Shown piece by piece: positions 51,428 through 61,255 of a stretch of DNA of 64,000 bases. The notes below the pieces were generated by a model, which worked only from the letters and a program-made list of their open reading frames with translations, ran no database searches and was not told the DNA's origin. Position 1 is the stretch's first letter; each line of letters starts with the position of its first letter. The stretch lies in assembly GCF_000238795.1 (NCBI RefSeq), contig NZ_AFNK01000085.1, forward strand, positions 1-64,000, read 5' to 3'. The stretch is from Haemophilus sputorum CCUG 13788 (GTDB lineage Bacteria > Pseudomonadota > Gammaproteobacteria > Enterobacterales > Pasteurellaceae). The position numbers were made by a program, and so were the translations under genes.

Positions 51428-52223
51428 TAAATAGCTCCTCTGTATAATCTTTCGCCGGATAATGGAATCGAACCGGCCCATCTGCTTTACCCGACAAGAA
51501 CTGCACGACTTGCTCATCTTGGCTGGCTAACAATGCTTGTGGTGTACCTTCTGCAATCACATGCTTATCTGCCACAATGTAAGCGTAATCGGCAATACTT
51601 AACACCTCTGCTACATCGTGCGAAACCACAATAGAAGTCAAGTTCATCGCTTGGTTTAATTTTTTAATCAATTCTACGATAACGCCCATACTAATTGGGT
51701 CTTGGCCCGCAAAAGGCTCATCGTACATAATTAAATCTGGATCTAACGCAATCGCGCGTGCTAATGCTGCACGACGTGCCATCCCGCCAGAAAGCTCAGA
51801 GGGCATTAAATCTGCTGCGCCTCTTAATCCAACTGACTCTAATTTCATCAACACCAATTTTCTAATCACTGCTTCAGGTAAATTGGTATGTTCACGAATC
51901 GGGAATGCCACATTGTCAAAAGTAGATAAATCGGTAAACAATGCGCCCGATTGGAATAACATGCCCATTCGCTGGCGAATTTGGTAAAGCTGTTTATTTG
52001 AGGCTTTCACGACATCTTCGCCATCGAATAAAATCTCGCCGGCATTAGGAATTAACTGGCCGCCAATTAAGCGGAGCAAGGTGGTTTTCCCAATCCCTGA
52101 AGGCCCCATAATGGCGGTGACTTTTCCCTTCTGCACTTGCAAATTCAGATTGTCGTAAATGACTCGCTCACCTCGCTTAAAGGTGAGGTTTTTTACCTCA
52201 ATCAAGTTCTCTGTACTATGCAT
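51420..52223 (-). CDS. mlaF: Phospholipid ABC transporter ATPase MlaF
   Basis: 267 residues: Walker [10 protein letters not shown] (40-48), signature [14 protein letters not shown], Walker [14 protein letters not shown], switch His in VSHD. Powers MlaE lipid movement that keeps the outer-membrane leaflet asymmetric. First gene of mlaFEDCB-ibaG-murA. Confidence 0.96.
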   Translation of the reverse strand: MHSTENLIEVKNLTFKRGERVIYDNLNLQVQKGKVTAIMGPSGIGKTTLLRLIGGQLIPNAGEILFDGEDVVKASNKQLYQIRQRMGMLFQSGALFTDLSTFDNVAFPIREHTNLPEAVIRKLVLMKLESVGLRGAADLMPSELSGGMARRAALARAIALDPDLIMYDEPFAGQDPISMGVIVELIKKLNQAMNLTSIVVSHDVAEVLSIADYAYIVADKHVIAEGTPQALLASQDEQVVQFLSGKADGPVRFHYPAKDYTEELFND

Positions 52224-52382
52224 TCAGATAATCTTCTTCCTTATAATAAAGCGTGTATGCTCTATCAATTTGTTTCTAATGTCAAAGAGCTTTTAAAAGT
52301 TGACATTTGCAATCTAGTCATAAAATTTAACCGCTTGCAAATTTTTTATTGACTATTTTTCATTCATTTATTTACATTTTGA

Positions 52383-52411
52383 TGAACCAATCTCAAAATG
52401 AGTCTGTCTTA
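52383..52411 (+). promoter_or_regulatory. Possible sigma-E-type promoter of degQ
   Basis: TGAACCA (52383-52389), 16 bases, then GTCTTA (52406-52411) resembles the sigma-E consensus GGAACTT-N15/16-TCTGA only in part. It lies about 80 bases before the degQ ATG; htrA/degP homologues are classic sigma-E targets. The match is weak. Confidence 0.25.
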
Positions 52412-52489
52412 TCGACACAAGCAAACGCGCTTGGTTCCCCAAGTGGCATCGCTTGATTTTGTACAACACAAACATAAACAGGAAACATA

Positions 52490-53926
52490 ATGAAAACATT
52501 TAAAAAATCTATTTTATCTGCAGCAATTTTAGGCCTTGGCATGGCTAGCTTACCAATACAAGCACAAGCAGAAATCAGCCTTCCATTTTTCTCAAACAAC
52601 CCACAAGAACAAGCACCGTCTTTAGCGGATATGTTAGATAAAGTCCGCCCAGCTGTGGTTGCAATTTCTGTAGAAGGCAAAGCCAAAACTAGCCAAAGCC
52701 GCAGTTCTAGCCGTGATAGTTTAGACGGTCTTCCAGAAGATTTAGAAGATTTATTTAATGAATTTTTTGGTGGTCAAAGCAGCCGATCATCTGAACGTAG
52801 CGCTCCACAACGTCAATTTAGAGGATTAGGTTCTGGCGCAATTATCAATGCAGAAAAAGGTTATGTGATTACCAATAACCACGTGATTAAAGATGCGGAT
52901 AAAATTACCATTAAGTTAGAAGATGGCCGTGAATTCCAAGCAAAATTAGTGGGTGCAGATCCGCAATCAGACGTTGCATTAGTTCAAATTCAATCTCCGA
53001 AAAACTTAACTGAAATTAAATTTGCAGATTCAGACAAATTACGCGTGGGTGACTTTGCGGTGGCTATCGGCAACCCATTCGGCTTAGGACAAACCGTGAC
53101 TTCGGGAATTGTTTCTGCATTAGGTCGTTCAACGGGCAATATTGATGATGGCTACCAAAACTATATTCAAACAGATGCTGCGGTTAACCAAGGTAACTCA
53201 GGTGGCCCACTCATTAACTTAAAAGGCGAATTGATCGGTATTAACACTGCTATTCTTTCGCCAAGCGGTGGCAATGCGGGTATTGCATTTGCAATTCCTG
53301 CAAACATGGCAAATAACTTAATTCAACAAATCATTGAATTTGGTGAAGTAAAACGCGGTATGCTTGGCATCAAAGGAGGCGAACTTAACGCCGATCTTGC
53401 GAAAGAATTCAATATTGATGCACAACAAGGCGCATTCATTAGCGAAGTTTTACCAAACTCTGCAGCATCTAAAGCTGGCTTAAAAGCAGGCGATGTCATT
53501 ACCGAATTAAACGGTCAAAAATTACGTAGCTTTGCTGAATTACGTGCCAAAATTGCTACGGCAGGCGCAGGTAAAGAGTTTGAATTAACCTACTTACGCG
53601 ATGGAAAAGTGGAAAAAGCGAAAGTAACATTACAATCTGATGGCGATGCACCAACTGCAAGCGCAACTGACTTGTTACCTGCATTAACTGGGGCACAATA
53701 TAGCAATTACAGTAAAGATGGCTTAAAAGGGGTAGAAATTTCTAAAGTAGAAAAAGGTTCACCTGCAGAGTTACGTGGCTTGAAAAAAGGCGATGTGATT
53801 ATCGGTATTAACCGCACCCAAACTGAAACCATCAGTGATTTACGTAGAGCCCTTGATGCAAAACCATCTGCAATTGCACTTAACATCGTGCGTGATGGCG
53901 CAAATTTCTATGTACTTATTCAATAA
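52490..53926 (+). CDS. degQ: Periplasmic serine protease DegQ/HtrA
   Basis: 478 residues: signal peptide ending AQA (about 27), protease domain with triad H131 (NNHV), D161 (SDVAL) and S237 (GNSGGP), and two PDZ domains (from about 285 and 395). A serine-rich Q-linker (QSRSSSRDS) lies near the LA loop. It degrades and chaperones misfolded envelope proteins. Both degP and degQ annotation are defensible. Confidence 0.94.
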   Translation: MKTFKKSILSAAILGLGMASLPIQAQAEISLPFFSNNPQEQAPSLADMLDKVRPAVVAISVEGKAKTSQSRSSSRDSLDGLPEDLEDLFNEFFGGQSSRSSERSAPQRQFRGLGSGAIINAEKGYVITNNHVIKDADKITIKLEDGREFQAKLVGADPQSDVALVQIQSPKNLTEIKFADSDKLRVGDFAVAIGNPFGLGQTVTSGIVSALGRSTGNIDDGYQNYIQTDAAVNQGNSGGPLINLKGELIGINTAILSPSGGNAGIAFAIPANMANNLIQQIIEFGEVKRGMLGIKGGELNADLAKEFNIDAQQGAFISEVLPNSAASKAGLKAGDVITELNGQKLRSFAELRAKIATAGAGKEFELTYLRDGKVEKAKVTLQSDGDAPTASATDLLPALTGAQYSNYSKDGLKGVEISKVEKGSPAELRGLKKGDVIIGINRTQTETISDLRRALDAKPSAIALNIVRDGANFYVLIQ

Positions 53927-53944
53927 TTTGTAAAATCTCGATAA

Positions 53945-53972
53945 AAAATGCCCGCTTGTTTGCGGGCATTTT
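53945..53972 (+). terminator. Intrinsic terminator of degQ
   Basis: AAAATGCCCGC-TTGTTT-GCGGGCATTTT, an 11-bp stem about 20 bases after the stop, with the loop-side CGCTTGT retaining uptake-like bases. Confidence 0.9.
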
Positions 53973-54022
53973 AGTCATTACAGAATCAAAATCTTTTGTA
54001 TTCCATCTGGCATAACGCTTCT

Positions 54023-54718
54023 TTATTCAGCTTTCACGCCATAATCTCTGGCGCCAAAAACGGCAGTGCCAATACGCACCATCGTTGAACCACATTCAAT
54101 TGCAGCCGCCATATCATCACTCATTCCCATTGAAAGCGTGTCTATTCCTTCAAATTCTGTTTGCAAGCGGTTAAAAAGTTGCTGCATTTTACTCAGTGCG
54201 ATTTTTTGCTGCGCTGGTTCATGTTCAGGTTTTGGAATAGCCATTAAACCACGCAGTTTTAAATTTGGTAATAACGCAATTTCTTTGGCTAACGGCAGCA
54301 TTTCTTCTGGCGCAATACCAGACTTAGAAGCTTCATCACTAATATTGATTTGAATCAGCACATTCAATGGCGCCTTATCAGCTGGGCGTTGCTCACTTAA
54401 ACGTTGAGCAATTTTAAGTCTATCCACCGTTTGAATCCAATCAAAATGAGCAGCCACTAATTTGGTTTTATTTGATTGAAGTGGCCCAATAAAATGCCAT
54501 TCTAGGTCGGTTTGCTGATTAAAATAAGCAATTTTCTCCACGCTCTCTTGCACATAATTCTCACCAAAGGCTTTTTGCCCTGCTTGAATTGCCTCTTCAA
54601 TAGCGCTGACTGGCTTAGTTTTTGATACCGCCAATAAGCGCACATTTTCACGTTGAAACTGCGCGGAAAGTGATTCAATTTGTTGCTGAATTTGCGCTAA
54701 ATTTTGTGAAATCGACAT
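54023..54718 (-). CDS. yggS: Pyridoxal phosphate homeostasis protein (YggS family)
   Basis: 231 residues, PLP-binding barrel with K33 in LLAVSKTKP, FGENYVQE, and SMGMSDDMAAAIECGSTMVRIGTAVFG. Controls free PLP and affects amino acid pools. Single gene, convergent with degQ and divergent from kdsC. Confidence 0.95.
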   Translation of the reverse strand: MSISQNLAQIQQQIESLSAQFQRENVRLLAVSKTKPVSAIEEAIQAGQKAFGENYVQESVEKIAYFNQQTDLEWHFIGPLQSNKTKLVAAHFDWIQTVDRLKIAQRLSEQRPADKAPLNVLIQINISDEASKSGIAPEEMLPLAKEIALLPNLKLRGLMAIPKPEHEPAQQKIALSKMQQLFNRLQTEFEGIDTLSMGMSDDMAAAIECGSTMVRIGTAVFGARDYGVKAE

Positions 54719-54773
54719 TTTACCCTCCTAAAATTATAATAGTGTCATCTTATCATATTGAGGAACTGACAGA

Positions 54774-55310
54774 ATGGATTTAACCAAGATTAAATTAGTC
54801 ATCACTGATGTCGATGGCGTACTCACTGATGGCGGTTTATATTACACCGCAGAAGGTGAAGTCATGAAACGTTTTCATGTACATGACGGACTTGGCATGA
54901 AAATGCTCCAAACTTGTGGCATTCAAGTCGGCGTCATTTCAGGTGGGGATCATCCACTATTACGCAAACGTCTTGAAGTGTTAAAAGTGAATTTTGCCAA
55001 ATTAGGCAAAATGGAAAAACGCACGGCATGTTTTGAATTGATGGAAGCCGCAGGCGTAACCCCTGAACAAACCGCATTTATCGGCGATGATACCCTTGAT
55101 TTACCTGCATTTGAAGTTTGCGGTTTAGCGATTGCTACTCGCAATGCTCACGATTATGTGAAGCAACAAGCGGACTGGGTTTTAGAAAAAGCAGGTGGTG
55201 AAGGCGCATTTCGAGAAGTGTCAGATAAAATCCTTGCAGCACAAGGATTTGAAGAAATTTTTAGCACTGCAGATGGTTTCTTAACTATTGCACAAAAAAT
55301 GGCGCAGTAG
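54774..55310 (+). CDS. kdsC: 3-deoxy-D-manno-octulosonate 8-phosphate phosphatase
   Basis: HAD-family phosphatase producing Kdo for lipid A core. D12 and D14 in ITDVDGVLTDGG, and GDDTLDLPAFEVCGLAIATRNAHDYVKQQA. 178 residues. TGAGGAACTG precedes the ATG. Confidence 0.95.
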   Translation: MDLTKIKLVITDVDGVLTDGGLYYTAEGEVMKRFHVHDGLGMKMLQTCGIQVGVISGGDHPLLRKRLEVLKVNFAKLGKMEKRTACFELMEAAGVTPEQTAFIGDDTLDLPAFEVCGLAIATRNAHDYVKQQADWVLEKAGGEGAFREVSDKILAAQGFEEIFSTADGFLTIAQKMAQ

Positions 55311-55625
55311 TTTTATCCACAATCACTAAACAAGCGGTCTGATTTTGTCAAACTTTTGCAGCATTATGTATGCCTTTTTATAATGTTCTAAACCAATTAA
55401 AAACCTTAAGATATCTGTTAAACTGAATCTATGTGCCTAGGTTACTTAAAAGTTAGCATATATTTTGCTAGAAACCTAAAAAGAACGCTGTCAAATTCAG
55501 TAAAAATTTTACTAAATTTAATCATTTGGAACATTAACTGGTATACCAATTTTCTAAAATGAGGTTGAAAAAACCTAAGAACTTTATCGTTCGTCAAAAA
55601 ATTGGTTAAGATATATAATATCGCG
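55311..55625. other. Intergenic region between kdsC and the PIN gene
   Basis: 315 AT-rich bases with no credible gene. It holds one uptake sequence with extension at 55330-55340 shortly after kdsC and a near-palindrome AGTAAAAATTTTACT near 55498. No clear terminator for either convergent gene was found, and this is the left boundary of the accessory cassette. Confidence 0.5.
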
Positions 55626-56081
55626 CTATTGATTCGTAAATTCAGAATAAAGCGATTCCCACGCAGCAATATCTTCATCTTCAGAAGCTAACATAAGCCC
55701 ATTCTGCTTAGCTGTGGCAAAGTGCATAATATCAAAATTATGCTTATTAATTTTCTTTGGCGTTTGTCCATTATCTTGGCGCAAACGTCTTTCATATCGA
55801 AATAGTCCAGCCGCCAAATCTGCAATCGGCTTATCAATATTCAAATTGCTTAGGCTATTTAATACCTCAAGATGTTTTTCGTAATTAGGAATATCCGCCC
55901 AATCAACACCACGCAATACCTCATAATAAATAAGTGGTGTAATATAAACAACATTTTGCGAATCTGATAACAACTTACGTAAAAGCTCTGCTTCTAGGCT
56001 TTGATTATCTTTAATTGCCGCAATTAAGATATTCGCATCTAATAATACTTTATTGTTTGAAGAAGCTTGACTTACCGACAT
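55626..56081 (-). CDS. PIN-domain protein, putative nuclease of an ATPase-nuclease pair
   Basis: 151 residues with the PIN metal-binding acids: D15 in VLLDANILI, E54 in YYEVLRG, D117 in FDIMHFATA and D135/D137 in SEDED. PIN domains cut RNA in VapC toxins and in some defence systems. No VapB-like antitoxin is next to it; instead the ABC-type ATPase gene ends one base upstream, so the two are made together. I infer a nuclease controlled by that ATPase. Confidence 0.85.
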   Translation of the reverse strand: MSVSQASSNNKVLLDANILIAAIKDNQSLEAELLRKLLSDSQNVVYITPLIYYEVLRGVDWADIPNYEKHLEVLNSLSNLNIDKPIADLAAGLFRYERRLRQDNGQTPKKINKHNFDIMHFATAKQNGLMLASEDEDIAAWESLYSEFTNQ

Positions 56082-56082
56082 A

Positions 56083-57192
56083 TTAAGCTCCTAATAGATA
56101 TAATAACGCCTTCTTCATATCAGATTGGCTTTCTGCTGTAGTATTTTCAAGTCGTAATTTATTAAGGTTTACCCCAAATGCTTCTTCTAATAAATCAATT
56201 AACGCGGCTTGCCCTGCATTTTGAATAGGTTTAGTGACCACAACATCATTTTCTCGAACTAATTGATAAGCTGCCCCATCAACAAGTTGAGTTAATACCA
56301 AGGAAGAGTGAGTGGTAATCACAAAATAGGTATTAGGAAAAATTTTGGTCAGCAACGGCAATATCTTTGTTTGCCATTCGATATGTAGATGGCTTTCAAT
56401 TTCATCAATCAAAACATAACCTTCTACTTGTTCAATATCTTCTGCATTCGTAAAGTAAGAATAGCCTGCAACAATAGATTGAACAATTTTAATTAAAGAA
56501 GCAAACCCACTACTTAATTCACTCAAATAATGCGTTTTTCCATCTAATTTAATGGTTACACGTTCCCCATCTGGCGATTTAAAATCTTCAGGATCAGCAC
56601 TAATGCGAGCATCGATCTGATTTAAAATTCGCAATACAGCTAACAATTCCACTTCACGATTATTTTCACGAAGTTGATACCGATTAGATGAATTTGCTCT
56701 TTGGATAAACCATTCATCAATCGACCCTTGCATATTTAAGGTAGAAAAACCATGTTGCATTTTATTAATAACAGATTTTATATAAGCTTCTTTTCTTGCC
56801 TTAAATTCACCTATTGCCCCATCAACATTACCCTGTTTTTGTTGAATTTCCCCACGATTTTGTGCAGCTAAATAAATTACGGGGAAATCATGAAAATCTT
56901 TAATTTTCATAGCATCAGCTATTGTTATATATAAATCTTTGCGGACAAATTCAGAAACCTGAGTCTTATTAACCAATGCCTTTTCAAATACAATTTTGGC
57001 AGAATCAACATAAAAATTATTCGCCACATATTTATTCGAGAATAATAGTTGCGTGTAAAGAGATTCCAACGTTTTTGTTTTACCAACTCCATTAGAACCA
57101 ATAATCACATTCATTTTTTTATTAGAGAGCTGTAACTTAATATCGCCAACTCCCTTTACATTTTTAAATTCAATATGCTGATCTAATAACAT
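56083..57192 (-). CDS. ABC-type (AAA15-like) ATPase paired with a PIN protein
   Basis: 369 residues: Walker A GSNGVGKT (32-39) after an IEFKNVKGVGDI start, ABC signature-like YLSELSSGF (222-230), Walker B YVLIDEIESHLH (259-270) and switch His295 in ITTHSS. This is the OLD/AAA15 style of stand-alone ATPase common in defence and conflict systems. It has no TOPRIM domain, unlike OLD; the nuclease would be the separate PIN protein encoded one base downstream. Similar logic to PARIS or Septu, but with a different partner. Confidence 0.85.
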   Translation of the reverse strand: MLLDQHIEFKNVKGVGDIKLQLSNKKMNVIIGSNGVGKTKTLESLYTQLLFSNKYVANNFYVDSAKIVFEKALVNKTQVSEFVRKDLYITIADAMKIKDFHDFPVIYLAAQNRGEIQQKQGNVDGAIGEFKARKEAYIKSVINKMQHGFSTLNMQGSIDEWFIQRANSSNRYQLRENNREVELLAVLRILNQIDARISADPEDFKSPDGERVTIKLDGKTHYLSELSSGFASLIKIVQSIVAGYSYFTNAEDIEQVEGYVLIDEIESHLHIEWQTKILPLLTKIFPNTYFVITTHSSLVLTQLVDGAAYQLVRENDVVVTKPIQNAGQAALIDLLEEAFGVNLNKLRLENTTAESQSDMKKALLYLLGA

Positions 57193-57342
57193 ACTGCAAT
57201 CCTATTTTTGCTTGTAAAGTATAGATATAAGGTTAGTTTACCATTTAGTGAACTCAAGCGATTAAATTCAGCAAAAATTTTGCGAAAAACGACCGCCTTC
57301 AAAGGAAAAGGACTATAGATACTATAATCTAGTTACTTTAGG

Positions 57343-59607
57343 TTATTGAATAATTGCACCTAAAAATCTTTCCGAATGCATTACCCCTGAACTAGTAAGC
57401 AAAATCCCACTGTATTCAGCAAAAATAGCTTGCGTCACTTCTTGCGTATATTCTACTCCCCACGCTAGCGAAGAGTTTCGTCGTTTTTTCTTAAATGCTT
57501 TCCTAACACTACATATTAAATCACCTTTAGATACAAACTCCCCATTTTTACTAAGCCAGTTAGTTTCTATAATTCTATCGTCATCACTACCAACAAAAAT
57601 AAGTTTTTTATTCAATTCCGTATTTCTTATTAAAGCATCTTTTATTTCTCGATTTTCACTTAGGACTAATTTATTTACTATTTCAGAAAACATACATTTA
57701 TTTTTAGCAAGAAGTATTTTAGGATAATTCGCCCCATATTCTAATATAACTTCTTGGTTCTCCAACAGATCAATTTTATTATTCTTAAATAAGTCATCAA
57801 TTCTTGATTTCTTATCTCCATCAGCCCAATAAGATAACGCTAACGCAAACGATATATTTTTATGTTGATAAATAATATCTAATAAATCTTCATTATAATC
57901 ATCGTGCTCTTTATCTAAAGATAATTGTTCATCTAATAATCTAGTTGGGCAATTTGGATTTCTAAATGCGGCTTCATAGACATCACTGTCCTCATCTTTA
58001 ACCAGTTGCTCTAGAATTTCTTCGGTAACATTTTCATCTTGAGCTACTTTAACACGCACAAGATAGTTCGGATCTTTTGCCATTTTTACCATTTGAGCAA
58101 TACTCAATCCATCATTCTCAGACGCTGGCGATAAATAGAGTTCATCAAATTTTTTCTCATATTCGCCCACTTTATCTTTTAAAGTTTTACGCAGTGGCGT
58201 GGTTTTGCGGATGGCTTCTAATAATAAATCTTGTGTAAGGATTTTATTATTGCTAATAAACGCTTTTTTCACCGCTTCAAAAATCGCATTTTCAATATCA
58301 GCCCCCGCATAGTCGCGACATTCGCTGGCAAGGACATCAATATCAAATTCGCTTGCCTTTTGTTTCGCTTTGGTAAGATGGATTTCAATGATTTTTTTAC
58401 GCTCTTTTTTGGTTGGGAAGCCGACATAGAAAATCTCATCAAAACGCCCTTTGCGTAATAATTCAGGTGGCAATGCGGTAATATCATTAGCAGTAGCGAT
58501 AATAAACACAGGAGCACTTTTCTCTTGTAGCCACGTTAAGAAATAGCCGAGCAGACGCGAGCTAACTTCAGAAGCGTTGTTACCAGTCATCCCTATAAAG
58601 GCTTTTTCCAGTTCGTCTACCCACAACACGCACGGACTGATGCTCTCCGCCATTGCTAACGCTTTTCGCATATTGGTTTCACTTTCGCCCACATATTTAC
58701 CCAGCAACGAGCCAATATCTAAACGCAACAGCGGTTGTTGAAATAATGCTGCCGCTGCTTTTGCCGTAAGCGATTTACCACAACCAGGCATCCCCGCAAT
58801 CAACGTGCCTTTTGGAGCTTTTACGCCAAACTCTTTTGCCGCTTGAAGATTTTTCACAATATAGCTTTGATCTTGCAACCACGCTTTGAGTTTTTCTAAA
58901 CCGCCAATATCCTCAATTTCTTCATTCACCTTCACCATTTCCAACACGCCACTTTTGGCAATAATTTGCTCTTTTTGTTGTTGGATTTCGGCAAGAATGG
59001 CTTTTTCATTTTCTGCGTTTAATTCTCCATGTTTATTTTTGAGTAAATTTAATAATTGCTGAATATCTAATTCATTCAAACCAGAAAGTGCGGTGCTTAG
59101 ACGAACCGTTAATTCATTTGCAATTTTTTCTTGTTTTAACACCGCTTGTATTTGATTTTGATCAGGCAGTGTTAATTCTAAAAGCGTAATAAGCGGTTCA
59201 ATTTCATTCGGCAAATACACATCGGCAGATTGTAAAATTACTGCACTCTCGCCTTTATAATCATTCAAGGTATCTAATAGATATTTTAAACGGGCTAATG
59301 CCACAGGATTATTTTCTAATCCTAATTTAACATCTTTAATTAAAATGAGATTATTTTCTAAATCTTCGTAGCGAAGATGATTAAATATCTTCTCAAAACT
59401 GGTTAGGCTGTCATCAATACTTTCTTTATTCTCAAATTTCACTCTGCCGTAAGCTAAATTATATTCGATCACATTAAATCGAAGCTGATTAACCACCTCA
59501 CCAATTAATCTATCCGCACGAGCTAATTCGCTCGTTTTTAAATAAAAGGCCGTGTAACCTGCTTGAATATAATCAATAATTTGTTGTGTTAAATTTTGTT
59601 CTTTCAT
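57343..59607 (-). CDS. Ycf46-like AAA+ ATPase with C-terminal degenerate repeats
   Basis: 754 residues. The N-terminal 220 residues are a degenerate ATPase-like region followed by a charged helix. The AAA+ core begins [12 protein letters not shown] (233-244), with Walker A GMPGCGKS (272-279), Walker B VLWVDELE (D331, E332), sensor ATAND (371-375), arginine finger in RKGRFD (385-390) and GADIENAI. This matches the Ycf46 group. From about 505 it carries repeats such as [16 protein letters not shown] and [16 protein letters not shown], which look like variant leucine-rich or HEAT-like repeats. Function unknown; likely a remodelling ATPase with a binding tail. Confidence 0.82.
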   Translation of the reverse strand: MKEQNLTQQIIDYIQAGYTAFYLKTSELARADRLIGEVVNQLRFNVIEYNLAYGRVKFENKESIDDSLTSFEKIFNHLRYEDLENNLILIKDVKLGLENNPVALARLKYLLDTLNDYKGESAVILQSADVYLPNEIEPLITLLELTLPDQNQIQAVLKQEKIANELTVRLSTALSGLNELDIQQLLNLLKNKHGELNAENEKAILAEIQQQKEQIIAKSGVLEMVKVNEEIEDIGGLEKLKAWLQDQSYIVKNLQAAKEFGVKAPKGTLIAGMPGCGKSLTAKAAAALFQQPLLRLDIGSLLGKYVGESETNMRKALAMAESISPCVLWVDELEKAFIGMTGNNASEVSSRLLGYFLTWLQEKSAPVFIIATANDITALPPELLRKGRFDEIFYVGFPTKKERKKIIEIHLTKAKQKASEFDIDVLASECRDYAGADIENAIFEAVKKAFISNNKILTQDLLLEAIRKTTPLRKTLKDKVGEYEKKFDELYLSPASENDGLSIAQMVKMAKDPNYLVRVKVAQDENVTEEILEQLVKDEDSDVYEAAFRNPNCPTRLLDEQLSLDKEHDDYNEDLLDIIYQHKNISFALALSYWADGDKKSRIDDLFKNNKIDLLENQEVILEYGANYPKILLAKNKCMFSEIVNKLVLSENREIKDALIRNTELNKKLIFVGSDDDRIIETNWLSKNGEFVSKGDLICSVRKAFKKKRRNSSLAWGVEYTQEVTQAIFAEYSGILLTSSGVMHSERFLGAIIQ

Positions 59608-59716
59608 ATTTATTCATAGTGGGGGATGAAATGAAATTTTACGCACGAAAGCGGTTTATTTTTAAAGAATATTTGCAATACGTATGTGGATTACTCAAAT
59701 CTACACACTTTTCCTA

Positions 59717-60991
59717 TTAAAACCAATTAAGAGGATTTAATTTACTTTCTTTTACTGCATCCCAAACCTCTTTTCCCTTAGAAATCGTTGTTTTTATAGC
59801 GTCTTTTACTGAATCAATTGCCTTATCCGCAACTTTCTTTGCAGTTTCTGCCATTGGTTTAACCACCTTGCCACTAACCCAACCACCTGCTTTTTCTCCA
59901 AGAAAACCACCAACTATGCCGCCAATTGCCGCACCTGCTGGGCTAAAAAGTGAACCTGCCATCGCACCTAATTTTGTTCCTAATTTCGTCCCATTTTGGC
60001 GTAAAAACAGATCCGCCTTTTGCTCCAAATTGGTAATGGTTTGAGCTGCCACAAATTTTGCTTTTTCTGCGACTGCCTCTGTTGCAGAAATAACACCTTG
60101 CTCAACTTTATCAAATAAGCGAATATCGTCCCAACCATTTGCCACATTTAAGGTAAGATCTTGCACGCGACTTAAAATCGCACCTGCTTTACCCGCAACT
60201 TCTTCCAATTTATCTAATCCTGCAAAGGCATCTTTAATCCAACCTTTTTTGGCAGAAATTACCACACCACCTGAAACCGCAATTTGCACACCTTTATTTT
60301 CAGCACTATCCACCGCGCCACGAATAATTTTCTGCAATTCTTCTTCGTGCGAAAGATTTTCCTTACCCAAAAACGAATTCACTAAACGAGCAGTAGCACT
60401 TTTTAAACCCCACCCCATCAGGTTTAATTGAGCGTTTAATTTTGCCCTCTTAATAGTTTTTTCTACAATCGTAGTCTCTTCAACAGGAAGATCAATCACT
60501 TGCCCTGTTAACGTACCAAATTGATTACGGTTAGCCTCCGCCAAAGAACTGTCTATTTTTTGGGCTAATTCCGTTGCATCAAGCTGATATTCTTGTGCAA
60601 TTTCATTGATCTTATTCTTGTAAAAACCTTCTACAGTTTTGCCTCTTTTCTCAAGATGTTTTTCTAATGCTACTTGATTGGTTGCAAGGTTTTCAATCGT
60701 GCTAATAATGGTATTTGCCGTGTCGATTTTCTCTTGCTCACTTTCCCAAATATCAGGATATAGGTCAAAACGAAATTTCAGCCACTGATCAATCGGTTGA
60801 TGGCGACCGCTAGCCAAATAATCATCTAAAAAGGCATTGATGGTTTGAAAAGTGTTTTTCTTCGCCTCATCATTGGCAAAAAGTGCATTTTCTGCTTTTT
60901 CTGCCAATGCATTTTGAGTTTCATCTTGTTTAAGATTTTTGAAAAGTTGGTCGATTTGTTGTACCTGAGTGGTGATTTGATTGTCTTGCAT
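59717..60991 (-). CDS. Glycine-zipper protein of unknown function, first gene of the kdsC-rpoH cassette
   Basis: 424 residues from the ATG at 60989-60991 (GAGG upstream; an earlier TTG start is less likely). N-terminal 240 residues are charged and helical; residues 337-375 form a glycine/alanine-rich hydrophobic stretch (LGAMAGSLFSPAGAAIGGIVGGFLG) like membrane-inserting glycine zippers; the tail is an amphipathic Lys/Ala/Val helix ending NPLNWF. No enzyme motif is seen. It precedes the AAA+ gene by 109 bases, so it may be its substrate or partner. Not recognised as a named family. Confidence 0.75.
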   Translation of the reverse strand: MQDNQITTQVQQIDQLFKNLKQDETQNALAEKAENALFANDEAKKNTFQTINAFLDDYLASGRHQPIDQWLKFRFDLYPDIWESEQEKIDTANTIISTIENLATNQVALEKHLEKRGKTVEGFYKNKINEIAQEYQLDATELAQKIDSSLAEANRNQFGTLTGQVIDLPVEETTIVEKTIKRAKLNAQLNLMGWGLKSATARLVNSFLGKENLSHEEELQKIIRGAVDSAENKGVQIAVSGGVVISAKKGWIKDAFAGLDKLEEVAGKAGAILSRVQDLTLNVANGWDDIRLFDKVEQGVISATEAVAEKAKFVAAQTITNLEQKADLFLRQNGTKLGTKLGAMAGSLFSPAGAAIGGIVGGFLGEKAGGWVSGKVVKPMAETAKKVADKAIDSVKDAIKTTISKGKEVWDAVKESKLNPLNWF

Positions 60992-61255
60992 AAAAATAGC
61001 CTCGAAAAAATAGGAATTCAAGACTATTTTAGCAAAAATTACTGCGAAGTTGATTCATAAAAAAGAATTTAAAAAGTCTGTAAATTTAACTTAAAAAAGT
61101 TCTGAACATATATTTGATCTCACAAAATAAGATACGATTATCTTATTTGAAAAAAATCCTCCCATCTCTATAAGAACTACGTAAAATATAACTGATAAAA
61201 AATTTGTGCAAAGCCACATAATTTATAAACTTTTGCAAAATCAGACCGCTTGTGA
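60992..61255. other. Region between rpoH and the cassette, with a 10-bp palindrome
   Basis: AT-rich with no gene. AAATAAGATA-CGAT-TATCTTATTT (61125-61148) is a perfect 10-bp stem with a 4-base loop, about 135 bases before the glycine-zipper gene. It could be a weak terminator for rpoH or an operator of the cassette. An uptake sequence (GACCGCTTGTGA) lies next to the rpoH stop. Confidence 0.55.

Noticed and set aside
55442-55678. 78-codon ORF overlapping the end of the PIN gene
   Set aside because: AT-rich low-complexity translation, overlaps the PIN frame and lacks a ribosome site.
55626-56081. PIN gene as a VapC toxin of a VapBC pair
   Set aside because: No small antitoxin gene is adjacent; the coupled partner is an ABC-type ATPase of 369 residues.
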